Shown piece after piece: positions 16,342-25,327 of a stretch of 64,000 bases of DNA. The notes under the pieces were generated by a model. The model searched no databases. It was given only the letters and a program-made list of their open reading frames with translations, and was not told the DNA's origin. The translations under genes and the position numbers were made by a program. The DNA is from Nocardia thailandica NBRC 100428 (lineage in GTDB: Bacteria; Actinomycetota; Actinomycetes; Mycobacteriales; Mycobacteriaceae): the NCBI RefSeq assembly GCF_000308795.1, contig NZ_BAGK01000217.1, forward strand, positions 54,236 to 118,235, in the 5' to 3' direction. The first letter of the stretch is position 1. The number at the start of each line of letters is the position of its first letter.

Positions 16342-17655
16342 TCACATGCTGATCAGGCGCCGCGTCAGCTCGTCGGCGTCGACCCGGGTGCTGCGGCCGT
16401 CGCGGATCACGGCCTCGCCGGCGACCCACACGCTGTCGATCACCCGGGGCGAAGCCGTCGTCAGCAGGGTGGCACCGGGGTCGTGAACGGGCAGGCAGGC
16501 GAAGTCCCGGTCGAAGCGCAGCAGCACGAGGTCGGCCGGGTCGCCGACCGCGACGCCGGTGTGGGCGGCGCGCCCCAGCACGCGCCCCGCGGCGCCGGTC
16601 GCCATGTGCAGCATGTCGGCGAAGCCGAGCAGGTCGGCCTTCCGGTGCGCGGCCCGCTGGAGGTAGGCGCCGAGGCGCAGGCTCAGCAGCATGTCCTGGG
16701 TGTCGTTGCTGGCGGCACCGTCGACGCCCAGGGTGACGGGGATGCCCGCCGCCAGCATCTCGGGCACCGGCGCGACGCCGCTGCCGAGGCGCATGTTGCT
16801 GACGGGGTTGTAGGACACCGTGACACCGCGTTCGGCGAAACGCGAACGCCCCGCAGCGTCGAGGTGGACGCAGTGCACCGCCAGGGTGCGCGGCCCGAGC
16901 AGGCCGCCCGCGTCGAGGTAGTCGACCGCCCCGACGCCCGCGTGCGTCCGGCACATCTCCTCGTCCGTGGTGGTCTCGAGGACGTGGATCGACACCGTCT
17001 TGCCGGTGGCGGCGGCGTACTCGCCGACCGCGGCCATGCCCTCGGGGGTCAGGCAGCGCGGGTTGGGCACGGCCAGCGCGGTGGTGATGCGGGTACCCGC
17101 CAGCCGCCGGTCGAGTTCGCCCACGTGCGCCAGGGCGTCGTCGAGGGGCTGCATGAGGCGCGGGTCCAGGCCCCACCTGCGGGTGATGTCGGCGCGATCG
17201 GCGACCCCTCGGCCGAGGACGACCCGGATCCCGAGCTCGTCGAGGGCGCGGATCACCGCCGCGTGCACGGCGTCGGACGGGTTGGGCCACAGGTGCTCGA
17301 CGACGGTGGTCACGCCGCTGCGCAGCAGTTCGAGGCCGCCCGCTAGCGCGGACAGGTAACTCTGTTCGGGGGTGGCGGCCACCGTGTGCTCGCCGACGCA
17401 GCGCAGCCACTCCAGCAGCGGCAGACCCTCGCCGGTGCCGCGCAGCACGGCCTGCTGGAGGTGGGTATGGGTGTTGACCAGACCGGGGATCAGGTAGCCG
17501 CCGCCACCGTCCACCCGGGGCAGGCCCGCGTCCTCCGGGCCCGCGCGCAGGGCGGCGACGACGCCGTCGCGGACGACGACCTCGTGGCCGGGCCGCCAGC
17601 CCTCGGGGGTGTAGACGGTGACATCGTGAACGACGACGGACGCGGGGCGTGCCAT
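16342..17655 (-). CDS. Amidohydrolase of the guanine/8-oxoguanine/s-triazine deaminase type
   Basis: A 437-residue metal-dependent hydrolase of the cytosolic deaminase and chlorohydrolase group. It shows the metal-binding NTHTHLQQ (His63, His65), the later VSIHVLETTTDEEM and VHCVHLDAAG histidines and the catalytic aspartate in LGVDGAASNDTQDM. Family members deaminate or dechlorinate amino-heterocycles such as guanine, 8-oxoguanine, cytosine analogues and triazines. It lies at the head of a cluster with an NMT1-type importer and a 2OG oxygenase, so its substrate is probably the imported heterocycle or an oxidised product. Exact chemistry is not determined. Confidence 0.85.
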   Translation of the reverse strand: MARPASVVVHDVTVYTPEGWRPGHEVVVRDGVVAALRAGPEDAGLPRVDGGGGYLIPGLVNTHTHLQQAVLRGTGEGLPLLEWLRCVGEHTVAATPEQSYLSALAGGLELLRSGVTTVVEHLWPNPSDAVHAAVIRALDELGIRVVLGRGVADRADITRRWGLDPRLMQPLDDALAHVGELDRRLAGTRITTALAVPNPRCLTPEGMAAVGEYAAATGKTVSIHVLETTTDEEMCRTHAGVGAVDYLDAGGLLGPRTLAVHCVHLDAAGRSRFAERGVTVSYNPVSNMRLGSGVAPVPEMLAAGIPVTLGVDGAASNDTQDMLLSLRLGAYLQRAAHRKADLLGFADMLHMATGAAGRVLGRAAHTGVAVGDPADLVLLRFDRDFACLPVHDPGATLLTTASPRVIDSVWVAGEAVIRDGRSTRVDADELTRRLISM

Positions 17656-17783
17656 ACGCAGACCTCTTCGGGTGTGCGGCTGGTTCGCCCGCCGTGATGC
17701 GGCGGCGCCGGTCGTCCGTTTCAGCCATGAACGACGTGGACCCGACCCTAGGCAGGCCGTGTTGCCCGGCGGTTAAAGCCGTG

Positions 17784-18896
17784 TCACGGGCGCACGTCCG
17801 CGCCCGGCGCGAGGATCTCCACGCTGCGCGCGGCGTCGGCCTCGAGGAAGGCGAGCAGCGCGGCGGCCTCGGATTCGACCTGGGCGGCTTCGGCTTTCGT
17901 CCACGGACGGGCCGGGCTGATCCGCAGGCGGGCGGTGCCACGCGCGACGAACACCTTGTAGACGCCCGCCGCGAGGCCGTCGACCAGGATCGGGGAGACG
18001 TTCGCGGCCCGCGCGCGGATCACCGGCGCGCCCGCGTGGCCGAGGACGCGGGTGCGGTCCTGGTGGGACAGGAACACGTTGTCGTACCAGCCGAGCAGCC
18101 GCACCGGCGCGGGGACGTCGGGGTCGGCGAGTTCGGCGTCGGCCGCGTCGTAGAGGGTGCGGCCACGGGAGTCGGTGTAGGTGCGGACCCGGTCGCCCAG
18201 CGCCGTCACCGCGTCCTTCATGCCGGGCAGCTTGGACCAGGTCTGCATGTCGCCGGTGGTGGCGGGGCCGAAGGCGCGCAGGTAGCGCAGGATCAGTTCG
18301 GCCAGTGGGTAGCCCGGGTCGAGCGGGGCGCCCAGCCACGGCTCCACCCGGCACCAGACCGGACGGGAGTTGTCCTTCCAGCGCCCGCGCGGCGGGGTCT
18401 GCAGGACCGGGAGCTGATAGAGCCAGGTCTGCGCGACCGCGCCGGGATCGCGGTCGGGGAAACGGCGGGCGGCCTCGGCGCGCAGGTCCGCGGCCGACAC
18501 CGGGTCGTCCCCGAAGACCTCCTCGCCGTGCCTGCGCACCTCGTCCGGATCGAGTCCGACCATCGCCCCGTAGTTGAAACCCGGCCGGAACGGGATCTTC
18601 TCGACCTCCGGCTGGATGTGCGGGGCGATGCGCAGCGCGTCCGGCGGCGTCACCAGGTGGATCGTGCCGCGCATCAACGTGAGCCGCACCAGCGACCGGT
18701 CCTCGAGCGCCGAGGAGACCGTCGCCGGGTCGAAATCGACGACCCGCGACCACAATCCGATGAACGGCGGCGGGACGTCCTGGGCCTGCAGGCCGATCAG
18801 GGCGTCGCAGACCGCCGCGGGGGTGAGCGCGGCGCGCTCCAGCAGGTGCTGGCGGGACAGCAGGGTGCGATTCAGCACCCTATCCGACAGTTCCAC
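17784..18896 (-). CDS. Winged-helix DNA-binding protein, AlkZ/YcaQ-like glycosylase family
   Basis: A 370-residue protein with the HTH_42 winged-helix architecture of AlkZ-type DNA glycosylases, which unhook interstrand crosslinks or remove bulky alkylated bases. The N-terminal LIGLQAQD contains a QAQ motif (residues 37-39) matching the catalytic QxQ of the family. WCRVEPWLGAPLDPGYPLAELILRYLRAFGPATTGDMQTW is the conserved central winged helix. Length is typical of actinobacterial members. It stands alone between the amidohydrolase and a quinone reductase gene. Glycosylase activity is inferred, because many QAQ homologues are uncharacterised. Confidence 0.75.
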   Translation of the reverse strand: MELSDRVLNRTLLSRQHLLERAALTPAAVCDALIGLQAQDVPPPFIGLWSRVVDFDPATVSSALEDRSLVRLTLMRGTIHLVTPPDALRIAPHIQPEVEKIPFRPGFNYGAMVGLDPDEVRRHGEEVFGDDPVSAADLRAEAARRFPDRDPGAVAQTWLYQLPVLQTPPRGRWKDNSRPVWCRVEPWLGAPLDPGYPLAELILRYLRAFGPATTGDMQTWSKLPGMKDAVTALGDRVRTYTDSRGRTLYDAADAELADPDVPAPVRLLGWYDNVFLSHQDRTRVLGHAGAPVIRARAANVSPILVDGLAAGVYKVFVARGTARLRISPARPWTKAEAAQVESEAAALLAFLEADAARSVEILAPGADVRP

Positions 18897-18963
18897 GGCC
18901 CCACCTCTCCCCGGACCGGCGACCGGCCGCCGGCACGCCGCAGCGTACCCGGCGGCACCGACG

Positions 18964-19938
18964 TCAGCGGACGCCGACGACCACCTTGCCGGTCGCGGTC
19001 CGGTTGTCCAGGGCCGCGACGGCCTCCGCGGCCCGGTCGAGGGAGTAGAGCACCGGCTGCGGCGCGGCGATCGCGCCGGAGGCCAGCAGCGGCTCCACCT
19101 CGGCCCACTGCTCGGCCAGGTAACCCGGATGGCTCATGACCCACTCGCCCCAGGCGGCGCCGACCACCTCGACGTTCTTGAGCAGCAGCCGGTTCACCTT
19201 CACGGTCGGGATCTCGCCCGCGGTGAAGCCGACGACCAGCAGCCGCCCGCCCTGGGCCAACGAACGCACGCTGTCGGTGAAGCGGTCGCCGCCGACCGGG
19301 TCGAGCACGATGTCCACCCCGCGCCCGCCGGTCAGCTCCTTGACCGCGTCGAGCCAACCCTCGGTGAGCACCACGTCGGTGGCGCCTGCGGCCTTGGCGA
19401 CGCCCGCCTTCTCCTCGGTGCTGACCACGGCGATCACCCGGCCCGCGCCGAGGGCCTGAGCCATCCGCAGGGTCGAGGTGCCGATACCGCCCGCGGCGCC
19501 GTGCACGAGCACGGTCTCCCCCGGCGCGAGCCTGCCGCGCTTGCGCAGGCAGAAATGCACGGTCAGGTCGTTGAACAGGATGCCGGCGCCCGCCTCGAGC
19601 GACACGTTGTCGGGCAGCCGGAACACCGCGTTCGCCGGCGCGACGGCCACCTCGGCGACGGCGTTGCCCAGCATGGTCAGCGCGCAGACCCGGTCGCCGG
19701 GGCGCAGCGGAGAATCCTCCGGCGCCTCGCGCACGACCCCCGCGACCTCGCCGCCGACGACGAACGGCAGGCCGGGCTTCATCTGGTAGAGACCGCGCGT
19801 CATCAGCACGTCGGGGAAGGCGATGCCCGCCGCGTGCACGTCGATCAGGACCCCGCCGGGATACACCGTGGGTTCGGGGATGTCGACGATCCGGATCGCC
19901 TCCGGTCCGGCCAATTCGCTCACCTGGGCTGCCCGCAT
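18964..19938 (-). CDS. Zinc-independent MDR family NADPH:quinone oxidoreductase
   Basis: A 324-residue medium-chain dehydrogenase/reductase. The N-terminal GroES-like half includes GLPFVVGGEVAGVV but lacks the cysteine and histidine ligands of catalytic or structural zinc. The C-terminal Rossmann half shows VLVHGAAGGIGTSTLRMAQALGA, the nucleotide-binding loop of quinone reductases and crotonyl-CoA-like enzymes. Family members reduce quinones or enones with NADPH in the cytoplasm. It is monocistronic, with a short gap to the kinase gene upstream on the same strand. The substrate is unknown. Confidence 0.85.
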   Translation of the reverse strand: MRAAQVSELAGPEAIRIVDIPEPTVYPGGVLIDVHAAGIAFPDVLMTRGLYQMKPGLPFVVGGEVAGVVREAPEDSPLRPGDRVCALTMLGNAVAEVAVAPANAVFRLPDNVSLEAGAGILFNDLTVHFCLRKRGRLAPGETVLVHGAAGGIGTSTLRMAQALGAGRVIAVVSTEEKAGVAKAAGATDVVLTEGWLDAVKELTGGRGVDIVLDPVGGDRFTDSVRSLAQGGRLLVVGFTAGEIPTVKVNRLLLKNVEVVGAAWGEWVMSHPGYLAEQWAEVEPLLASGAIAAPQPVLYSLDRAAEAVAALDNRTATGKVVVGVR

Positions 19939-19993
19939 CGTTGCCGACCTTCCTCTCGTTCGTCCCTGTCGGAACTTAGCCGCCCGGGGGGGC

Positions 19994-21976
19994 TCAGCGG
20001 AAGGCGAACTCGGCCATCGCCTCGCTGCCGATCACCGAACCGTTCTGCAGGATGGTCAGGCCCGCCGAGCTGACCTGGTAGCGGAAGGTGCCGTCGGGGG
20101 CGACCCTGGTCGCGGTGAATCCCCCGCCGCCCGCGGGCACGGGATCGTCGATCTCGACGGTGCCGTTCCTGTTGGCGCCCTTGTAGTAGTACCGGTGGTC
20201 GCCGGTCCGGCAGATCACGATGGCGGAGTTGGGAGTTCGGGCGATGGTGACGGCGGGATCGTCGGCGTTGCAGCGCGGGCCGTCGGCGAGGAACCCCTGC
20301 CTGTCGGTGCTCGCCACCGATCCCTGGAACGGCGACTCCGGCGACTCCGGAGCCGCGGTCGGCGCGGTCGACCGGCCGGTCGACGGCCCGGTGACCTCGG
20401 TGACCGTCGGCGCGGGCACCTCCTGCGTGCCCGTCCCGGGCTCCCCGGTCTGCGCGCGATCGTCGCCGCGGCTCATGGTCAGCAGCACCACGATCGCGAT
20501 ACCGACGAGCGCGATCACGATGAGCGCGCCGAGCACCCCGGCCAGCAGGGGCGCGGACGCGCCGCCGGAACGGGCCGGCGCGGGCAGGGGAGCCGACAGG
20601 TGATTGCGCGCCGCCCAGGCGGGGTCGCGGTCCTGGACCGTGGGGTGGGGCCGCGCCGTCACGGCGTGCCGCCACGCCTCGCCGCCGCCCTGGTACGCCG
20701 CGGCCGCGCCCGGCACCGGGTCCCGTTCCGACGCCGGACCGCGCGGCACCGGCGCCTCGCCCGAATTCGGGGACGGCGGAAGCGGATACGTCCCCCGGCC
20801 GGTACCGGAGGCCGGCTGCGGGCCGGACACCCGGCGCGCCCCGACCGGCCCGGATACGGCGTGCGGGCCCGAGGTCCGCGGCACCGGGCCGGAGGGCCCA
20901 CCGGGCTGCCGTGGTACCGGGCCGCCGGCACCCTGGACCGGATGCGGTCCGGAGGCCCGCGGCGGGACGGGCACCGGCCCGGAGGCACGCGGCGGCCCGG
21001 CCCGGCCCGGTGACGCGCGGATGCCGGTGCCGTCGACCTCGGGCGACGGCGCGGTCTCCGGCGGGTCGGCGGGCGCGGGCGCGGGCGGTTCGGGCGCGGG
21101 CGGCGGCACGACCGCGGGCCCGGACACCGTGGACGGCGCGTCCCGATCCGCCTGCACCATCGCGGCCCTCGCAGCCCTGGCCAGGTCGCCGGAGGTGGCG
21201 TAGCGATCGCCGGGCCGCTTGGCCATGCCGCGCTCGATGACCGCGTCGTAGACCGCGAGATCCGGGTCGACGGTGCTCGGGCGCGGCGGCGGCGCCATCT
21301 GGTGCGAGCCGATCGCGCCGGGCAGGCTGTTCACCGGGAACGGCACCCGCCCCACCAGGCACTCGTAGAACACGCAGGCCAGCGCGTAGGTGTCGACCGC
21401 GGCCGTCATCGGCACGGCGTCGAACCGCTCCGGCGCCATGTACGCCATCGACCCGACCGCGCTGCCCGCGCTGGTCAGCTGCGGGTCGGACTCTGCGTGC
21501 GCGATCCCGAAATCCACCAGGTAGGCGAACAGGTTCGCGGTCAGCAGGATGTTCGCGGGTTTGACGTCGCGATGGATCAGGCCCTGGTCATGGGCGGCGT
21601 CCAGGGCGGCCGCGATCTGCTCGACGACCTGGACCGACTCGGCCGGGCTCAGCCTGCCGTGCCGCTGCAGCCGCTCCTTGAGATCGGTGCCCCGGACCAG
21701 GCGCATGTCGATGTAGAGGACGCCGTCGATCTCGCCCCAGTCGTGCACGGGGATGACGTGCGGTTCCTGCACGCTGGCCAGCGCGAACGACTCCCGCCGG
21801 AACCGCTCGACATAGGTCGGATCGGTGGCCAGGTGCCGATCGAGCACTTTCACCGCGACCACCCGCCGCTTGCTCGTATCGAAGGCCTCGTAGACCTCAC
21901 CCATGCCACCGACTCCGAGGAGCCTGCGCAATTCATAGCGCCCGAACATCGAGCCCGCCATCGCCCCGCCGGCCAT
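19994..21976 (-). CDS. Transmembrane Ser/Thr protein kinase with extracytoplasmic sensor domain
   Basis: A 660-residue PknB-type kinase. The Gly-rich loop LLGVGGMGEVY (residues 19-29), Lys43, catalytic IHRDVKPAN (Asp137) and VDFGIA (155-157) are all present, so it should be active. A long Pro/Gly-rich juxtamembrane linker (about 290-480) leads to one transmembrane helix (GVLGALIVIALVGIAIVVLL). The extracellular part of about 150 residues carries a Pro/Thr-rich stalk and a compact C-terminal domain with two cysteines (RCNADD and VICRTGD). This is no PASTA repeat and its ligand is unknown. The likely start could be MAGSMFGRYE, five codons in. Confidence 0.9.
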   Translation of the reverse strand: MAGGAMAGSMFGRYELRRLLGVGGMGEVYEAFDTSKRRVVAVKVLDRHLATDPTYVERFRRESFALASVQEPHVIPVHDWGEIDGVLYIDMRLVRGTDLKERLQRHGRLSPAESVQVVEQIAAALDAAHDQGLIHRDVKPANILLTANLFAYLVDFGIAHAESDPQLTSAGSAVGSMAYMAPERFDAVPMTAAVDTYALACVFYECLVGRVPFPVNSLPGAIGSHQMAPPPRPSTVDPDLAVYDAVIERGMAKRPGDRYATSGDLARAARAAMVQADRDAPSTVSGPAVVPPPAPEPPAPAPADPPETAPSPEVDGTGIRASPGRAGPPRASGPVPVPPRASGPHPVQGAGGPVPRQPGGPSGPVPRTSGPHAVSGPVGARRVSGPQPASGTGRGTYPLPPSPNSGEAPVPRGPASERDPVPGAAAAYQGGGEAWRHAVTARPHPTVQDRDPAWAARNHLSAPLPAPARSGGASAPLLAGVLGALIVIALVGIAIVVLLTMSRGDDRAQTGEPGTGTQEVPAPTVTEVTGPSTGRSTAPTAAPESPESPFQGSVASTDRQGFLADGPRCNADDPAVTIARTPNSAIVICRTGDHRYYYKGANRNGTVEIDDPVPAGGGGFTATRVAPDGTFRYQVSSAGLTILQNGSVIGSEAMAEFAFR

Positions 21977-22159
21977 CCCAGCAGGCTACCGGCCGGCGTC
22001 GGCGTCTGTCATGCTCGCGGCCCCCGCGCGGGCCCCTACCGGCGGGTCACCTGGGCCGTCGGGACCGACTCGGCGTGAGGGTGTGATCTACGCCCCGTAG
22101 AGTCGTGGGGAGAACTACGTAAGAAGTCGCGGCACAACTGTGACGCGCGAGGAGTACAA

Positions 22160-22927
22160 GTGTCGCTCGATCAGCCACTGGCCCCGCTTCCCCAGGAGGG
22201 CATGGGCTTCGCCGAGGCGTGGCCTGTCCGGGCTGGTGATGTGGACCCGTACCAGCGGTTGCGGTTCGACGCGGTCGCCCGCTACCTGCAGGACATCGCC
22301 TACGACGAACTGCACGCCTCCGGCCTGCACCGCACCGATCCCACCTGGATCGTGCGCCGCACCGTCATCGACGTCCTCCGCCCCGTCACCTGGCCCGACC
22401 AGGTGCACCTGGTGCGCTGGTGCTCGAGCCTGTCGACCCGGTGGACCAACAGCCGCGTGCGCATCACCAGCGGAAACGGCGGGCTGATCGAGACCGAGGG
22501 CTTCTGGATCAACCTCAGCGAGTCCAGCAACCTGCCCTCCCGCATCAGCGACGAGGGCCTGGCCTACCTGTCGCGCTCCACCGAGGAACACCGGCTGCGC
22601 TGGCGCCCGTACCTCACCGATCCCGCGCCCCGCGAATCCGACACCGACCTGCCGTTCCCGGTGCGCGCCACCGACATCGACCAGTTCAACCACGTCGACA
22701 ACACCTGCTACTGGCAGGCCGTCGAGCAGTTCCTCGTCGACTACCCGAAACTGGTCGCGGGCCCGCACCGGGCGGTCATCGAATACACCGCCCCGGTGCT
22801 CGCCCGCGAGCACATCACCGTGCGCAGCCGGTACGAGCCCGGCGACCGCACCGGCAAGCCGGTGCTGCGCCTGTGGTTCGTCGTCGGCGGCGTCACGACC
22901 ACCGTCGTGCGGTTGTGTGGTATTTGA
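22160..22927 (+). CDS. Acyl-ACP thioesterase (FatA/FatB-like)
   Basis: A 255-residue double-hotdog protein. AWPVRAGDVDPYQRLRFDAVARYLQDIAYDEL opens the first hotdog, and DIDQFNHVDNTCYWQAVEQFL opens the second with the Asn-His pair (NHVDN) used in catalysis by the acyl-ACP thioesterase family. It would release free fatty acids from acyl carrier protein. The GTG start has GAGGAG at 22149-22154. It is monocistronic and divergent from the kinase gene; a repeat-derived hairpin region separates its end from fprB. Confidence 0.85.
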   Translation: MSLDQPLAPLPQEGMGFAEAWPVRAGDVDPYQRLRFDAVARYLQDIAYDELHASGLHRTDPTWIVRRTVIDVLRPVTWPDQVHLVRWCSSLSTRWTNSRVRITSGNGGLIETEGFWINLSESSNLPSRISDEGLAYLSRSTEEHRLRWRPYLTDPAPRESDTDLPFPVRATDIDQFNHVDNTCYWQAVEQFLVDYPKLVAGPHRAVIEYTAPVLAREHITVRSRYEPGDRTGKPVLRLWFVVGGVTTTVVRLCGI

Positions 22928-22936
22928 GCTGAGATA

Positions 22937-23015
22937 TGGAGCGCTGGCGCGCTCGAGTCGCGGCCCTTCGGGCCCCGACGCGTGCGCGGCGGGGCCTCCT
23001 CGGGGTCGGCCCGTC
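22937..23015. repeat. Dispersed terminator-associated repeat, copy 1
   Basis: Positions 22937-22976 match 57967-58006 in inverted orientation with one mismatch in 40. Positions 22984-23015 are the exact inverse of 57856-57887 (32 bases). The two modules are joined here by seven bases, while the third copy holds an 80-base hairpin segment between them. It fills the spacer between the convergent thioesterase and fprB genes. Confidence 0.85.
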
Positions 23016-23055
23016 GGGGCTGGTGTTCACGCCCGACGGGTCGGTTCGCTGATTT

Positions 23056-24720
23056 CTACTCGGCGGCCTTCAGGAGCGCTTCCCGGGTGGTGAACTTGAC
23101 GCGGGGTCGGCCTGCGGCCTTGCCCGCCGTCCGCTCCTGCTGGTCGATGGTCTTCCAGCCCTTGCGGTCGACCAGGTCCGGCTGGCGCTCGGCCAGCAGG
23201 GCCTGCAGTTCGGCGCGGCCCGCCGTGGGAGCGGCCAGCCTGCCCGCGATGAAGTCGGCGATCAGGTGCTCGACCGTCTGCTCGGCGTCCAGTCGGTTGG
23301 AGCCGATGACGCCGCGCGGGCCGCGCTTGATCCAGCCCGAGACGTAGACACCCGGCACCGGCTCGCCGCCGTCGACGACGCGGCCGTCCTCGTTGGGGAC
23401 CACCGCGCGCTGCTCGTCGAACGGCAGGTTCGCGACGGGCACGCCGCGGTAGCCGATGGACCGCAACACCAGTGCGGTGTCGAGGGTTTCGGTCTCGCCG
23501 GTCGGCCGGGCCACCAGCTGACCGCCCTCCTCGACGAGCTCGTTGTGGGCGAACTCGATCCGGGTGACATGGTCCTCGCCGAGCAGCGCGGTCGGCGTCG
23601 CCAGGTACCGGAAGACGATGCGCTTGTTGTCCGGATTCGGCGCGACCGCCGAATACTCCTTCGCCAGCTCGTATTTCAGCGCCACCGACGGCTCGGACTC
23701 GGGGTCGTCGAGCAGGGCGCGGCTGGCCGGGTCGAGTTCCAGATCGGCCGGGTCGATGATCACGTCGACCCCGCGCAGGTGCGTCAGCGCCAGGAACTCC
23801 GGGCTGGAGTAGGCGGCCTGCAGCGGGCCACGACGGCCGAGGACGACGACCTCGCGGATGTTGCTGCGGCGCAGCGCGTCCAGGGCGTGATCGGCGATGT
23901 CGGTCTTGGCCAGTTCGTCGGGATCGACGGTGAGCACGCGGGCCACGTCGAGGGCGACGTTGCCGTTGCCGACGATCACCGCCCGCTCCCCCGACAGGTC
24001 GAAGGCGCGATCGGCGAAATCGGGGTGCCCGTTGTACCAGGCGACGAACTCCGTGGCCGAGTGGCTGCCCGGCAGGTCCTCGCCGGGCACGTTCAGCTGC
24101 CGATCCGCCGAGGCGCCCACCGCGTAGATGACCGCGTGGTGATGCGCCAGCAGCTCGGCGTGATCGATGTGGGTGCCCACCTCGACGTTGAGGTAGTACT
24201 GCAGCGTCTCCCGCCGGAACGCGGAGTCGAACATGTCGGCCACCGCCTTGGTGCCCGCGTGGTCGGGCGCGACGCCCGCGCGGACCAGGCCCCACGGGGT
24301 GGGCAGCCGGTCGAACATCTCCACCTCGACGTCGCTGCGGCGCAGCAGTTCGTCGGCGGCGTAGCAGGCGGCCGGGCCCGCGCCGACGATGGCGACGCGC
24401 AGCGTGCCCAGATTCTTGGGCGGGCGGACGGGCGCCGGGATCGGGTCGTAGTTCGACTCCAGCGGATGGCGCCGGAACCAGGCGGCGTTGATGTCGCGGT
24501 AGCGCGCGAGCGAGGCGGACAGTTCGTCTTCGGGGAAGATGGCGTCCACCGGGCACGCGTCGACGCAGGCACCGCAGTCGATACAGGTGTCGGGGTCGAT
24601 GTGCAGCATTTCCGCCGTGGCGAACTCCCGCTGGTCGGGAGTCGGGCGAATGCAGTCGACCGGACACTCGGAAACGCAGCTGGCGTCGTTGCAACAACGC
24701 TGCGTGATGACGTAGGCCAT
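23056..24720 (-). CDS. fprB: Ferredoxin-fused ferredoxin-NADP(+) reductase (FprB-like)
   Basis: A 554-residue fusion. Residues 1-65 are a bacterial 7Fe/8Fe ferredoxin domain with cysteines in QRCCNDASCVSECPVDC and the complete CIDCGACVDACP cluster motif. The rest is an adrenodoxin-reductase-type flavoprotein with RVAIVGAGPAACYAADELLRR (FAD), AVIVGNGNVALDVARVL (NADP) and the GWIKRGPRGVIGSNR stretch near the active site. It matches mycobacterial FprB in layout and size. It should move electrons between NADPH and ferredoxins or P450s in the cytoplasm. It is monocistronic. Confidence 0.93.
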   Translation of the reverse strand: MAYVITQRCCNDASCVSECPVDCIRPTPDQREFATAEMLHIDPDTCIDCGACVDACPVDAIFPEDELSASLARYRDINAAWFRRHPLESNYDPIPAPVRPPKNLGTLRVAIVGAGPAACYAADELLRRSDVEVEMFDRLPTPWGLVRAGVAPDHAGTKAVADMFDSAFRRETLQYYLNVEVGTHIDHAELLAHHHAVIYAVGASADRQLNVPGEDLPGSHSATEFVAWYNGHPDFADRAFDLSGERAVIVGNGNVALDVARVLTVDPDELAKTDIADHALDALRRSNIREVVVLGRRGPLQAAYSSPEFLALTHLRGVDVIIDPADLELDPASRALLDDPESEPSVALKYELAKEYSAVAPNPDNKRIVFRYLATPTALLGEDHVTRIEFAHNELVEEGGQLVARPTGETETLDTALVLRSIGYRGVPVANLPFDEQRAVVPNEDGRVVDGGEPVPGVYVSGWIKRGPRGVIGSNRLDAEQTVEHLIADFIAGRLAAPTAGRAELQALLAERQPDLVDRKGWKTIDQQERTAGKAAGRPRVKFTTREALLKAAE

Positions 24721-24824
24721 AGGTGCTGATCCTCGATACTGATGCGTGATGGACAGTGACGCAGCTTTCAGTGTGCCTCGAGTGTGATGGCCGCCTCTCC
24801 GGAGTGCCGGATTACCGTGGTCCC

Positions 24825-25316
24825 ATGGTGCGAACCCTGATCCTGATGCGGCACGGCAAGTCGGCCTATCCCGAGGGTGTGGACGATCACGAGCGCCCGC
24901 TGGCCCCGCGCGGGCAGCGGGAGGCGGCGCTGGCCGGCGACTGGCTCCGGGCCACCGTGCCGCCCGTCGACGCGGTCCGCTGCTCGACGGCCACCCGTAC
25001 CCGCGAGACCCTGGCCGCCACCGGCGTCGACGCGCCGGTGGAGTTCGCGGGCGAGATCTACGAGGCGTCCCCCGGCACCCTGATCGAGCTGGTGCGGCTC
25101 ACCGACGACGCGGTGCGGACCCTGCTGATCGTCGGGCACGCGCCCGGGATGCCGTGGACGGCGTGGGATCTGGCGGCCGACCACTCCAGCGACGCGTCCG
25201 TCGCGCTGAGCCGCAAGTTCCCGACCTCCGCGCTGGCCGTGCTCGAGTTCACCGGCTCCTGGGCACAGGTCGACCAGGGCACGGGGGATCTGACCCATTT
25301 CCACGTGCCCCGCTGA
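24825..25316 (+). CDS. SixA-like phosphohistidine phosphatase
   Basis: A 163-residue histidine phosphatase superfamily protein. The catalytic RHG motif is in LILMRHGKSAYP (His10). The second pair of conserved residues is in RCSTATRTRETL and LLIVGHAPGMP. Small size and the LIxMRHGKS start are typical of SixA-type enzymes that remove phosphate from phosphohistidine or small phosphorylated molecules. The ATG at 24825 directly begins the first strand; an upstream in-frame extension is not part of the family. It is divergent from fprB. Confidence 0.85.
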   Translation: MVRTLILMRHGKSAYPEGVDDHERPLAPRGQREAALAGDWLRATVPPVDAVRCSTATRTRETLAATGVDAPVEFAGEIYEASPGTLIELVRLTDDAVRTLLIVGHAPGMPWTAWDLAADHSSDASVALSRKFPTSALAVLEFTGSWAQVDQGTGDLTHFHVPR

Positions 25317-25327
25317 CGCGGGCGGCG

